Shown piece after piece: positions 43,226 through 50,808 of a DNA stretch of 64,000 bases. The notes under the pieces were generated by a model. That model ran no database searches. It was not told the origin of the DNA and was given only the letters and a program-made list of their open reading frames with translations. Source of the DNA: Hansschlegelia plantiphila (GTDB lineage Bacteria; Pseudomonadota; Alphaproteobacteria; Rhizobiales; Methylopilaceae); NCBI RefSeq assembly GCF_027922265.1, contig NZ_BSFI01000007.1, forward strand, positions 226,979 to 290,978. Direction: 5' to 3'. The stretch's first letter is position 1. Every line of letters starts with the position of its first letter. A program made the position numbers and the translations under genes.

Positions 43226-44356
43226 TCAGCCGCGCTGGCGGCCCGCCTCTCCCGGCCGGACAAAGCCGCGGCGCGGCCGCTGCGCCGCGCGGGCGGCGCC
43301 GGCTCGCTCGACGGCGCCGGACGGATCGAACAGCGGCTCGTGCCGGGCTTGCGGCTTCGCGATCTCGCCGCCGATCAAGGCCGCGACGAGATCCGCGGCC
43401 ACCGCCCGGGACGTCGTTTCCGCGACCTCGACGAGTTCGAAGAAGCTCGTCACCGACTGCGCGATCTCGGGCTTGCAGACCAGCAGGGCCCGGGCGACGC
43501 CGTCGGCTTCGACGCCGGCGGCGCGCAGCATCATGATGAAGGCTTCGCCGCTCGGCTCCGCCGCGAGCCAGGAGGCGTCGGAAGGCTTGAGGCCGAGCGC
43601 CTGGCCCAGCGCCTCGGCGATCACGTGGCCGCGCCCGCTTTCGGCCGCCGCCTCGACGAGAGCGGCGTCGACGGCGTCGACGTTGCGCAGGGGACGGGCC
43701 GCGAACGCGGAACGCGTGGTGCGGGCGGCGAGCGCCGCGCGGATTTCCGCGCGGCGCTCGCGCGGCGCATGGAGATAGAGCGGAGCAAGGCCGGCGGCGT
43801 CGAGATCCGTGCGGGCGAGCAGGCCGCTCGCCAGCGCCGGGGACTGCAGGGCGCGCCCGACGAGGGCGGCGAGCGTCGCCTCACCAGGCTTGGCGGCCAG
43901 GTTTGCGACAAGAGTTTCGAGGACCAGATCGTCCGGATGATGGGCGAGGATGCGGACCATATCGCCGTCGATATCGGCGCGGCCTGCGACCGCTGCGGCC
44001 TCGGCCGGACCGCCGTCGAGAGCGAGCGTCAGCAGCGTCTGGCGCGGCAGGTCGGGGAAGCGGCTGAGCAACGGTGCGGCGACCTCCAGTTCATCCTGGA
44101 GCAGTCTTGCGATGATGGTGCGCGGCGCGCGTGGCTCATCGGCGAGCTTCCGGGCCACGATCGCGCGCGTCTCGACGTTGACGACCTCCAGAAGCTGAAG
44201 CGTAAGCTCCTCGTAGCGCGCGACTTCCTCGGGGGCGTGGTGGGGCTTCTGGATGAACAGATCCGTCAGCACCCGGACCAGGATCGGCCGCACGTCGACG
44301 CCTTCCTGCCGCGACAGGCTATCAAGCGTCTCCACGGGCAGCAGATCTTCGGTCAT
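43226..44356 (-). CDS. DUF2336 family HEAT-repeat-like protein
   Basis: About 376 residues of Ala/Leu/Glu/Arg helical repeats typical of DUF2336, for example LLPVETLDSLSRQEGVDVRP, VARYEELTLQLLEVVNVETR, VARKLADEPRAPRTIIARLL and MVRILAHHPDDLVLETLVAN, ending with a basic tail (RAAQRPRRGFVRPGE). No catalytic motif. Start 44356 (MTEDLLPVETL) is the best family match; ATG 44428 is an alternative and would overlap none of the neighbours. It precedes the MotA/MotB-like pair on the same strand. CtrA-like boxes lie just upstream. Confidence 0.85.
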   Translation of the reverse strand: MTEDLLPVETLDSLSRQEGVDVRPILVRVLTDLFIQKPHHAPEEVARYEELTLQLLEVVNVETRAIVARKLADEPRAPRTIIARLLQDELEVAAPLLSRFPDLPRQTLLTLALDGGPAEAAAVAGRADIDGDMVRILAHHPDDLVLETLVANLAAKPGEATLAALVGRALQSPALASGLLARTDLDAAGLAPLYLHAPRERRAEIRAALAARTTRSAFAARPLRNVDAVDAALVEAAAESGRGHVIAEALGQALGLKPSDASWLAAEPSGEAFIMMLRAAGVEADGVARALLVCKPEIAQSVTSFFELVEVAETTSRAVAADLVAALIGGEIAKPQARHEPLFDPSGAVERAGAARAAQRPRRGFVRPGEAGRQRG

Positions 44357-44430
44357 CGTGCGTCCGCAATGAAGGAGAGCGCGCCGCTGGCCTCGTGCCG
44401 CTTCGCGCTCAGAGTCTAAGAAAGCCATGG

Positions 44431-44445
44431 TTAGCGAAGGGTTAA
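44431..44445. promoter_or_regulatory. CtrA-like box TTAG-N7-TTAA
   Basis: TTAGCGAAGGGTTAA matches the CtrA pattern TTAA-N7-TTAA with one mismatch in the first half-site. It lies 75 bp upstream of the chosen DUF2336 start and would overlap the alternative ATG at 44428. The cell-cycle regulator CtrA is expected in this order, but binding is not shown here. Confidence 0.35.
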
Positions 44446-44570
44446 TTATGACGGCCGGCGCGAACTCGGCGCTTTGGTCAAAGCTCTTGCGCGACGCGTA
44501 ATCCCCACGCCCACGCCGATAGTGGTTGCACTGCAACATTGGGGCGGCGCCGGCGCTTGTCGCATGGCCG

Positions 44571-44586
44571 GTAACCGCTCGTTAAC
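44571..44586. promoter_or_regulatory. CtrA-like box GTAA-N7-TTAAC
   Basis: GTAACCGCTCGTTAAC is one base off the CtrA consensus TTAA-N7-TTAAC. It lies 100 bp upstream of the small gene at 44686. Together with the box at 44431 it makes the divergent region a candidate CtrA target. Confidence 0.35.
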
Positions 44587-44685
44587 CACTGCGAGCCCTC
44601 AATTCATACAGAGGGCCCGCAGTTGGGCGTATCCGTCCCGGGCCGCAACCACACCCTGACCCCTCGCTTGGGGGAGGAGCGACCC

Positions 44686-44880
44686 ATGGGCCTCGTGCTC
44701 GCATTCCAGACGGCGCCGCGATCGGCGCCTCGCCCGCCGCAGCAGCGGCGCGCCGAACCAGCGTCCAGCGCCGACATCCTGTTCTTCACCGGCGTCCGCT
44801 ACGAGAGACGGTCGGACGGCACGGCGTCGCCCGCCTCGCCGCCCTCGGATGACTCCGTCAGCGTTCCGTCGATCTCGTGA
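44686..44880 (+). CDS. Small hypothetical protein
   Basis: A 64-residue, disordered, Pro/Ala/Ser-rich protein with the short conserved core SADILFFTGVRYERR, which I recall from small hypothetical proteins across Hyphomicrobiales. A strong GGGGAGGAG lies 6 nt before ATG 44686, which decides the start against the upstream ATG at 44623. Function unknown. It may belong to a CtrA-linked set, given the box 100 bp upstream. Confidence 0.65.
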   Translation: MGLVLAFQTAPRSAPRPPQQRRAEPASSADILFFTGVRYERRSDGTASPASPPSDDSVSVPSIS

Positions 44881-45341
44881 GGTAGGCCCCTGCGCGGGCG
44901 TTCTCCGCTGCTGGCGGAAGAACGCGGACCCGTATCGGCTGACCGACGACGAACAGCGGATGCGCGATCTCGGATGGCGGATCGTGATGCCGCCGCTCGA
45001 GGACCAGAGCCGCGCGCGGGCGATCGCCGAATTGCGGCGCGCCCGGATCCTGCCGGTCGACCGGCGGCGCTTCGATCGGGTGGATTATGTCCGCACGCTG
45101 ATCGTCAACCTTACGTCTGGAGCGCTGCGCGCTATGCCCGCCTGAGGACGTGGTGACGGATACGCTGCGCAATGATCGCCTGGGTGCGCCAGTCGTTCGA
45201 CGAGCGCCTGGGGTCCTATCGCTATGCGCTTCAGCGTCTGACGCCCGAGACGCCGGACAAGGCGGCGATCGACGCATTCGGCGCCGTGCTCGGCAGCCTA
45301 CGGCCGCTCGACGCCCCCCGCGCGGCGTGTTCAAGGGCTGA
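44849..45341 (+). pseudogene. Frameshifted remnant of a small Hyphomicrobiales protein family
   Basis: Pieces in three frames follow the order of a protein family I recall from this group (LTDDE-x-x-RDL ... Y-x-SA-ARY-x-RL ... D-I-RND ... WV-x-x-S-x-x-x-R-x-x-SYR-ALERL). Frame 2 gives PYRLTDDEQRMRDLGWRIVM and FDRVDYVRTLIVN up to about 45,105. Frame 1 gives PYVWSAARYARL. Frame 3 gives DVVTDTLRND. Frame 1 again gives AWVRQSFDERLGSYRYALQR from about 45,172. The middle 50 or so residues of the family seem deleted. Frameshifts by sequencing error are possible for one junction but not for all. Family identity is from memory. Confidence 0.42.
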
Positions 45342-45360
45342 GGGGTTCACCGCTCGCGGT

Positions 45361-45924
45361 TCAGGGAGTAAGCGTCCTCGTCGCCGCCCGGCCGCAACTG
45401 GCCTTGGACGCGAGATCCCGCAGGCCGGGGCGGGCGCTTTCGCCGGAGGCGAACAGTCTGACCAGCACGAAGCCGGTCGGGGTCGGAGACACGATCCGCA
45501 AAGCCGGCCGCCCCTCCGGCGGATCCTGCACTTCGGCCGCCGCGACATCTTCCGCGCTCAGGATGGTGACCTCGACCGCGCCGTCGGTCGTCGCGCGGTC
45601 GGTCAGCGCGTAGAACGGCAGGCCCGACCTGTTGTGCACGGAGAGCACGCCGTAGGTCGACGGCAAGGCGGCCCGTATGGTCACGGATCCCCGCGAAAGG
45701 TCGTAACGGCAGACCGCGGTCACGAAGGCCGGGTCGCGGAAGGGAAGGGCGTCCGCCTCTCCGCCGTCGTCCGCCAGCACCGCGAAACGCCCGTCGGCGT
45801 TCGCGCCGCTCAGCCGGTCATAGGCGCTGTCGCGCGCGAGCGACGGCACCGCGAGAAGGCTGGCGATATGCACGAGCCCGCCGAGCGTGAGACCGAGCGC
45901 GAGCGCATAGAGAAGCCGCATCAT
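45361..45924 (-). CDS. DUF1254 family membrane-anchored protein
   Basis: A 187-residue protein with one N-terminal membrane helix (LLYALALGLTLGGLVHIASL) and a periplasmic DUF1254-type domain: DPAFVTAVCRYDLSRGSVTI, LPSTYGVLSVHNRSGLPFYA and DRATTDGAVEVTIL. It starts at ATG 45924, overlapping the DUF1214 stop (ATGA). In Hyphomicrobiales the short DUF1254 and DUF1214 proteins travel as a pair, and together they correspond to the two halves of larger fused proteins. Function not known. Confidence 0.85.
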   Translation of the reverse strand: MMRLLYALALGLTLGGLVHIASLLAVPSLARDSAYDRLSGANADGRFAVLADDGGEADALPFRDPAFVTAVCRYDLSRGSVTIRAALPSTYGVLSVHNRSGLPFYALTDRATTDGAVEVTILSAEDVAAAEVQDPPEGRPALRIVSPTPTGFVLVRLFASGESARPGLRDLASKASCGRAATRTLTP

Positions 45925-46499
45925 CGGCAGGCGCCTCGCGTGATCGTCAGCAAGGCCGAGGGCTGCTCGCGGTCGAGCGGAGAAGCGAGCGTCGTGTCGT
46001 AGAGGGAAAGTCTCACAAGGAACGGGCCGGAGCCTCCGAGCGCCGCCCAGTTGCCCGGCCGGGCGTTCCGCGACAGCAAGATCGTAAGCGGCTCCCCGTC
46101 GGCGCGCATCGCGTTCGCGCTCGTCAGCGCCGGCTCGTCGGCGTCCGTCCGCAGGCGCCGGCCGGCGCTGTCGAACAGCGCGAGCGTCCAAAGCCGGGCG
46201 GCCGGCAGGTCGCCTTCGAGCCGATAGTCGCAGGCTGCGTCGAGCGGCCGGCCGGCGTCGTCGGTCGCTGCGGTGAAAGCGAGACCGTCGCTCGCCGCGA
46301 GCGGCGCCTCGCCGCGCCTCGCCGCGCCCGCGCGCTCATAGGGGTCGGCGCGGAGCGTGCCGGCGTCGGGTTCGCTTCGCCACGGGCCGATCGAGAGCCC
46401 CGCCGCAGGCAGACCGTTCGCGACCGCCCACCATGTCGCCCCAAGCCCGAGGGCGGCGGCGAGCGTGAAGACGACCAGGACGCCGAGAACGGATCGCAT
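45921..46499 (-). CDS. DUF1214 family membrane-anchored protein
   Basis: A 192-residue protein. The N-terminal helix (VLGVLVVFTLAAALGLGATW) anchors a periplasmic domain with LSIGPWRSEPDAGTLRADPY, ERAGAARRGEAPLAASDGLA, DAGRPLDAACDYRLEGDLPA, LWTLALFDSAGRRL and SRNARPGNWAALGGSGPFLV, as in DUF1214. Its stop overlaps the DUF1254 start, and the PBP gene starts upstream on the same strand with only 8 bp between its stop-side end and this gene's ATG region. The ATG at 46499 is fixed by the helix. Confidence 0.85.
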   Translation of the reverse strand: MRSVLGVLVVFTLAAALGLGATWWAVANGLPAAGLSIGPWRSEPDAGTLRADPYERAGAARRGEAPLAASDGLAFTAATDDAGRPLDAACDYRLEGDLPAARLWTLALFDSAGRRLRTDADEPALTSANAMRADGEPLTILLSRNARPGNWAALGGSGPFLVRLSLYDTTLASPLDREQPSALLTITRGACR

Positions 46500-46507
46500 C
46501 GCGGTCT

Positions 46508-49282
46508 CTACGGCGTCACGACCGGCGCCCCGGCGCCGGCGGCGGGAAGGATGAGAGAAGCGCGCTCCGGCTTCGGACCCCCGGCCGCCGCCACGTCCGA
46601 GACGATGGCGTTCAGCACGCGCGCGGCGTCGTCGGTCAGGTTGCGCGAGCGCGAAAGCCCGGAATCGCCGCTATCGGCCGGCGCCTGAGAGGCGACCGCC
46701 TGTCCTCCGGCCGGCAGCTTGAGGCCCGGGATCGGCCGCGGCGCGAAGCCCTGATGGGCGAAGGTCATGATGTCCTTCCACGTCATCGCGGGCAACGAGC
46801 CGCCGGTCATCTCACGCGTGGCCGTGAAATCGTCATTGCCGAACCAGACGCCGCCGACCAGCGAGCCTGTGAACCCGACGAACCAGGCGTCGCGGTAGGA
46901 CTGCGAGGTGCCGGTCTTGCCGCAGACCTGGAAGCCGTCGAGCCGCGCGCGGCCGCCGGTGCCGCCTTCAGTCACCGCCAGCATCATCCGCGTCATGTCG
47001 GCGACGATATAGGGGGCGAGCGCCTGCTCCGGCTTCTTGCCGTCGCGGTCGCGCCGCCAGACCACGTCGCCCTTGGAGTCCGCCACCTCGATCGCCGCAT
47101 AGGGCGGGGCGCGGCGGCCGCCATTCGCGATGGTGGCGTAGGCCGAGGTGTGGTCGAGCACGGTGACTTCTTCAACGCCGAGCGCGAGCGCGCGGCCCGG
47201 ATCAAGCTTGGTGCGAATGCCCATGCGGTGCGCGATGTCGATGACCGGCTTCTGCCCGATTGCAAGCGCCAGACGAACAGGCACAGTATTGATCGACCTC
47301 GCATAAGCGTTGATGAGTTGGACTTTGCCGGCGAAGCGGCGTCCGTAGTTGCGCGGGCACCAGTTGCCGACGCAGAACGGCGCGTCGACGATGACGCTGT
47401 CGGGCGTATAGCGGCCCGAGGCGAAGGCGGCGGCGTAGACGTAGGTCTTGAACGACGAGCCCGGCTGCCTCAGCGCGTCGACCGCGCGGTTGAACTGGCT
47501 CTGGCCGTAATCGCGCCCGCCCACCATGGCGCGCACCGCGCCTTCCGGCTCCATGACGACGGCCGCCGCCTGGTCGACGTCGTAGCGGTCGCCGTACTGC
47601 CGCAGCATCTGCTCGATCGAGCCTTCCGCGTGGCGCTGCAGCGCGGGGTCGAGCGCGGTGCGGACCGTCAGCACCCGCTGGTCGCCGAAGGCGCCGTCCT
47701 TCGCCATCTGGCGGACCTCGTTGAACGCCCAGTCCAGGTAATAGTCCGGGCTCGACGCCTGCGCGACCGCGACCGGCGTCGCCGGATTGAACCGCGCCGC
47801 CTGCACCTGGCCCTCGGTCATGAAGCCGGCGTCGACCAGATTGTCGAGCACCTGGTTGGCCCGCGCCCGCGCCGCGGCGAGGTTGACGTGCGGCGCGAAC
47901 TTGGTCGGCGCCTTGAACAGCCCGGCGAGCATCGCGCTTTCGGCGAGCGTCACCTCCTTCGCGGACTTGCCGAAATAGAAATGCGCCGCCGCGTCCACGC
48001 CGAACGCCCCGCCGCCCATATAGGCGCGGTCGAGATAGAGCTTCAGGATCTCGTCCTTGCTGAGGTGGTGCTCCAGCCACAGCGCGAGGAACGCCTCCTT
48101 GATCTTGCGCTCCAGCGTCCGCTCGTTCGACAGGAAGATGTTCTTCGCGAGCTGCTGGGTGATCGACGAGCCGCCCTGCCGCACCCCGTTCGCCTTGGCG
48201 TTGGTCACGATCGCGCGCAGCGTGCCGGCGACGTCGATGCCGAAATGCTGGTAGAAGCGCCGGTCCTCGGTCGCGAGCGCCGCCTTGATCAGGTGGTCGG
48301 GATATTCGCTCAGAGGGATGCCGTCGTTCTGCATCACGCCGCGCTTGCCGAGCTCGACGCCGTGGCGGTCGAGGAAGGTGACGGAGAGGTCGGCGCGGCT
48401 CAGCCAGTCGTCCCCGGTCTCCTGGAACGCCGGCACCGCGAGCGCAAGCAGCAGGGTGGCCGCGACCGCGCCCATCGTCAGCCCCTCGCACGCGAGCTCG
48501 ACCGTCCAGCGCCGCCAGCCGCGGACGCGGAACCCGTCGAACGCCGCGCAGACCGAATCCCACTTGCGCGACAGCGTCGGCCCGGATTTCCAGACCGTGT
48601 CGTCGAGCCAGGAATCGAGCCCGAGCAGCGCGTTCCGCCAGCTGAACGGGCGCCGGACCTTCGTCGATGCAGGCCGCCCTTCTTCACCTCTCCCCAGCGG
48701 GGAGAGGTCGGCGCGCAGCGCCGGGTGAGGGGGCCTGGACCTTTCCGGAGAACGCGACACCCCCTCACCCGCCGCGGCTGACGCCGCGTCGACCTCTCCC
48801 CGCCGGGGAGAGGTGAGGGCCTGCGCCTCGTTCGGTCCCCGCCCGATCGCCGGATCGCGCTCTTCACCTCGCCCCGGCTCAATTCGGGTGTTCCCGAATT
48901 GAGCGAGCCGGAATGGCGAAGTCGGAAACATCCGACTTCGCTTGGAGAGGTCGGCGCGCAGCGCCGGGTGAGGGGGCCTGGACCTTTCCGGAGAACGCGA
49001 CGCCCCCTCACCCGCCGCGGCTGACGCCGCGTCGACCTCTCCCCCCAGGGGAGAGGTGAAGGCTCGCGCCTCTTTCGTCTGTCTTTCCTGCTCGGCCGCG
49101 GCGCGGCGCTCGGCCTTCGCCGCCTCGGCCGCCGTCAGCGTGCGGTCGGCCCAGGCCTCGAACCGGCGCTGCGCCTCGTCCGCCGCCCTCAGCCCGTGGT
49201 CGAGCCCGCGCGCGGCCGCCCGGCGCAGGCCGGCGGCCAGCCGAAGCGCGCTGTCGCGCAAGCCTTGCCCGAACTCGTCCAA
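46508..49282 (-). CDS. Class A penicillin-binding protein (PBP1a-like) with in-frame palindromic-repeat insertions
   Basis: Bifunctional peptidoglycan glycosyltransferase/transpeptidase, 924 residues from TTG 49282; no ATG is available before the upstream stop at 49310-49312. The N-terminal 75 residues are a charged coiled coil. Residues about 75-140 and 156-200 are translated repeat DNA (FTSPLGGEVDAASAAAGEG and PPHPALRADLSPLGRGE, in two copies). The membrane helix is near residue 280 (MGAVAATLLLALAVPAF). GT51 has ATEDRRFYQHFGIDVAG and GGSSITQQLAKNIFLSN. The transpeptidase has PGSSFKTYVY (Ser about 608), YARSINTVP and CGKTGTSQSYRDAW. Catalytic residues are intact, so the insertions, which lie in the cytosolic N-terminal tail, are tolerated. 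Confidence 0.92.
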   Translation of the reverse strand: MDEFGQGLRDSALRLAAGLRRAAARGLDHGLRAADEAQRRFEAWADRTLTAAEAAKAERRAAAEQERQTKEARAFTSPLGGEVDAASAAAGEGASRSPERSRPPHPALRADLSKRSRMFPTSPFRLAQFGNTRIEPGRGEERDPAIGRGPNEAQALTSPRRGEVDAASAAAGEGVSRSPERSRPPHPALRADLSPLGRGEEGRPASTKVRRPFSWRNALLGLDSWLDDTVWKSGPTLSRKWDSVCAAFDGFRVRGWRRWTVELACEGLTMGAVAATLLLALAVPAFQETGDDWLSRADLSVTFLDRHGVELGKRGVMQNDGIPLSEYPDHLIKAALATEDRRFYQHFGIDVAGTLRAIVTNAKANGVRQGGSSITQQLAKNIFLSNERTLERKIKEAFLALWLEHHLSKDEILKLYLDRAYMGGGAFGVDAAAHFYFGKSAKEVTLAESAMLAGLFKAPTKFAPHVNLAAARARANQVLDNLVDAGFMTEGQVQAARFNPATPVAVAQASSPDYYLDWAFNEVRQMAKDGAFGDQRVLTVRTALDPALQRHAEGSIEQMLRQYGDRYDVDQAAAVVMEPEGAVRAMVGGRDYGQSQFNRAVDALRQPGSSFKTYVYAAAFASGRYTPDSVIVDAPFCVGNWCPRNYGRRFAGKVQLINAYARSINTVPVRLALAIGQKPVIDIAHRMGIRTKLDPGRALALGVEEVTVLDHTSAYATIANGGRRAPPYAAIEVADSKGDVVWRRDRDGKKPEQALAPYIVADMTRMMLAVTEGGTGGRARLDGFQVCGKTGTSQSYRDAWFVGFTGSLVGGVWFGNDDFTATREMTGGSLPAMTWKDIMTFAHQGFAPRPIPGLKLPAGGQAVASQAPADSGDSGLSRSRNLTDDAARVLNAIVSDVAAAGGPKPERASLILPAAGAGAPVVTP
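48684..48816. repeat. Palindromic repeat, copy A (in the PBP gene)
   Basis: 133 bp. Each end is a small hairpin, CCTCTCCCC-AGC-GGGGAGAGG (48687-48707) and CCTCTCCCC-GCC-GGGGAGAGG (48793-48813), bounded outside by TCA...TGA. Between them GGTGAGGGGG and CCCCCTCACC pair across a 26-bp centre, so the whole unit folds as a large cruciform. The 101-bp core (48701-48801) is identical to copy B except one base. It is in the coding frame of the PBP gene and keeps it open. Confidence 0.9.
48864..49059. repeat. Palindromic repeat, copy B, interrupted by two further hairpins
   Basis: The right part (core 48944-49044, then CCTCTCCCC-CCA-GGGGAGAGG ending 49056) matches copy A at 100 of 101 core positions. 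The left end TTCACCTCGCCCC (48863-48875) is separated from the core by about 68 bp carrying two perfect 11-bp hairpins. The length of the extra DNA keeps the reading frame of the PBP gene. Same orientation as copy A, 163 bp between the starts of the terminal right hairpins of A and the start of the B core. Confidence 0.88.
48878..48941. repeat. Nested pair of 11-bp hairpins inside repeat copy B
   Basis: CTCAATTCGGG (48878-48888), loop TGTT, CCCGAATTGAG (48893-48903), and GCGAAGTCGGA (48916-48926), loop AACA, TCCGACTTCGC (48931-48941). Both stems are perfect and both loops are AACA in opposite orientations, so they look like two related insertion units placed head to head. They are translated in the PBP frame. 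Confidence 0.85.
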
Positions 49283-49400
49283 CCCCCCGAACCTCGCTTG
49301 AGCGTGGCGTCAGCCCGGGACGGACTTGACGCGTTCTCTCCCGCCGCGCAAGACCCATGCCGCGCGGTATCCCCATAACGCACGGAACCTGCATCCCGCG

Positions 49401-49934
49401 ATGAGCCACCACCTTCTCGAAATGGCCAAAAACCTTCTCGGCGCAGCCCAAGAGGACGACGTCCAGCCTTTCTGGAAGGTGAAGGGTCTCGACGAGATGA
49501 CCGCGCCGGAATGGGAGAGCCTGTGCGACGGCTGCGGCCGCTGCTGCCTGCTGAAGCTGCAGGACGAGGACACCGAGCGCGTCTACTACACCGACGTCTC
49601 CTGCCGCCTGCTCGACTGCGCCTCCTGCCGCTGCTCGGACTACCCCAACCGCGCGGCGGTGGTGCCCGACTGCGTGCAGCTCACCCCGCAGACGGTCGAG
49701 GACATCGGCTGGCTGCCGCTCACCTGCGGCTACCGCCTGATCCGCGACGGCAAGGACCTCGCCTGGTGGCACCCGCTGGTCTCCGGCTCCCCCGACACCG
49801 TGCACGAAGCCGGAATCTCGGTCCGCGACAAGGTGTTCGGCCCGGAGACCGAGGTCGGCGTCGACGCATTGGAGGACCGCATCGTCAGCTGGCCGGGCAA
49901 GTGGGTGAAGCGGGGCAAGAGACGGACGCCATGA
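49401..49934 (+). CDS. YcgN/UPF0260 family cysteine-cluster protein
   Basis: A 177-residue protein with the YcgN pattern: [73 protein letters not shown] and [20 protein letters not shown]. At least nine Cys in clusters could bind Fe-S or Zn. ATG 49401 is used; ATG 49422 is a shorter option. Its stop overlaps the next start (ATGA). It is divergent from the PBP gene. The molecular role of the family is not known. Confidence 0.9.
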   Translation: MSHHLLEMAKNLLGAAQEDDVQPFWKVKGLDEMTAPEWESLCDGCGRCCLLKLQDEDTERVYYTDVSCRLLDCASCRCSDYPNRAAVVPDCVQLTPQTVEDIGWLPLTCGYRLIRDGKDLAWWHPLVSGSPDTVHEAGISVRDKVFGPETEVGVDALEDRIVSWPGKWVKRGKRRTP

Positions 49935-50626
49935 TCCCCTGGGTCCATCTCGACACGGCCAAGGCGCCGGGCGGCGGCGGCGAGCTCAGGCTGTCGCGGC
50001 GGGGAAGCGAATTCTCGATCCGCATCGGGCAGGCCGAGTTGATGAACAGCCGGCTGAGCGGCTCCGAAAAGGCGCTGGCGACGCTCGCTTTCGAGAAAAT
50101 CAGCGACCGCGCGCGGCCGCGCATGCTGATCGGCGGCCTCGGCATGGGCTTTACGCTCGGCGCCGCGCTCGAGGTCCTGCCGGCCGGCGCCTCCGTCGTG
50201 GTCGCGGAGCTGGTCCCGGCGGTCGTCGCCTGGGCGCGCGGGCCGATGGCGGAGATTTTCGGGGACAGCCTGAGCGATCCGCGGGTCACGATCGTCGAGG
50301 ACGACGTCGGCGCCGTGATCCGCGCCGGGCGCGGCGGCTACGACGCCATCCTGCTCGACGTCGACAACGGCCCGGAGGGCATGACGCGCGCCTCGAACGA
50401 CGGCCTCTACGGCGTCGAGGGCCTGGGCGACGCCCGCGCGGCGCTGAAGCCCGGCGGCGTGCTCGCGGTGTGGTCGCAGGGGCCGGACAAGGCGTTCGGC
50501 GCCCGGCTGTTCAAATCCGGCTTTACGACCGAAGAGCACCGCGTCCGCGCCCACCGCGCCGGCAAGGGCGCCCGCCACGTGATCTGGATTGCGACGAAGG
50601 GGGAGGCGGGGGCGCGGCGGAGGTGA
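49931..50626 (+). CDS. Spermidine-synthase-like SAM-fold protein
   Basis: A 231-residue Rossmann-fold protein. Motif I is [19 protein letters not shown], followed by [38 protein letters not shown] and the acidic [14 protein letters not shown] typical of aminopropyltransferase-like proteins. [15 protein letters not shown] is the post-motif. The polyamine-site residues of true SpeE are not clearly present, so it is more likely a methyltransferase-type relative. Start ATG 49931 overlaps the ycgN stop, so the two are coupled. Confidence 0.8.
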   Translation: MIPWVHLDTAKAPGGGGELRLSRRGSEFSIRIGQAELMNSRLSGSEKALATLAFEKISDRARPRMLIGGLGMGFTLGAALEVLPAGASVVVAELVPAVVAWARGPMAEIFGDSLSDPRVTIVEDDVGAVIRAGRGGYDAILLDVDNGPEGMTRASNDGLYGVEGLGDARAALKPGGVLAVWSQGPDKAFGARLFKSGFTTEEHRVRAHRAGKGARHVIWIATKGEAGARRR

Positions 50627-50808
50627 GCTGAGGCCCGCTCGGAGCTGCCGGGCTGGCACGAGGCCGCCCGCATCTTCCGCTGCGACGGGACGACGGCCGG
50701 CGCCTGAATCATCTGCGACACCTAATCTATGCGCGTTTTACCGTCACCAGCTAATAGAGGTTGCATATTTAGACGGAATTTCGTCTCCTTTATTGAACGG
50801 AGAAAACG

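Larger units (their letters stand above)
44357..44685. other. Divergent regulatory region with two CtrA-like boxes
   Basis: A 329-bp region between DUF2336 (minus) and a small plus-strand gene. Apart from the two CtrA-like half-site pairs described separately I see no gene, tRNA or terminator. The longest plus-strand candidate frames are short and lack a ribosome site. Confidence 0.5.

Noticed and set aside
46754..48781. 675-codon plus-strand open frame opposite the PBP gene
   Set aside because: Composition is Arg/Ala/Asp/Val-biased without motifs; the minus strand encodes all class A PBP catalytic motifs.
48684..49059. CRISPR-like array in the PBP gene
   Set aside because: Only two units, without spacers of regular length, and the units are long palindromes; they are dispersed-repeat copies, not CRISPR.
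50627..50708. Truncated gene end reading GWHEAARIFRCDG
   Set aside because: Only about 25 codons are readable and no family was recognised; it may be a relic at the islet edge but cannot be supported.
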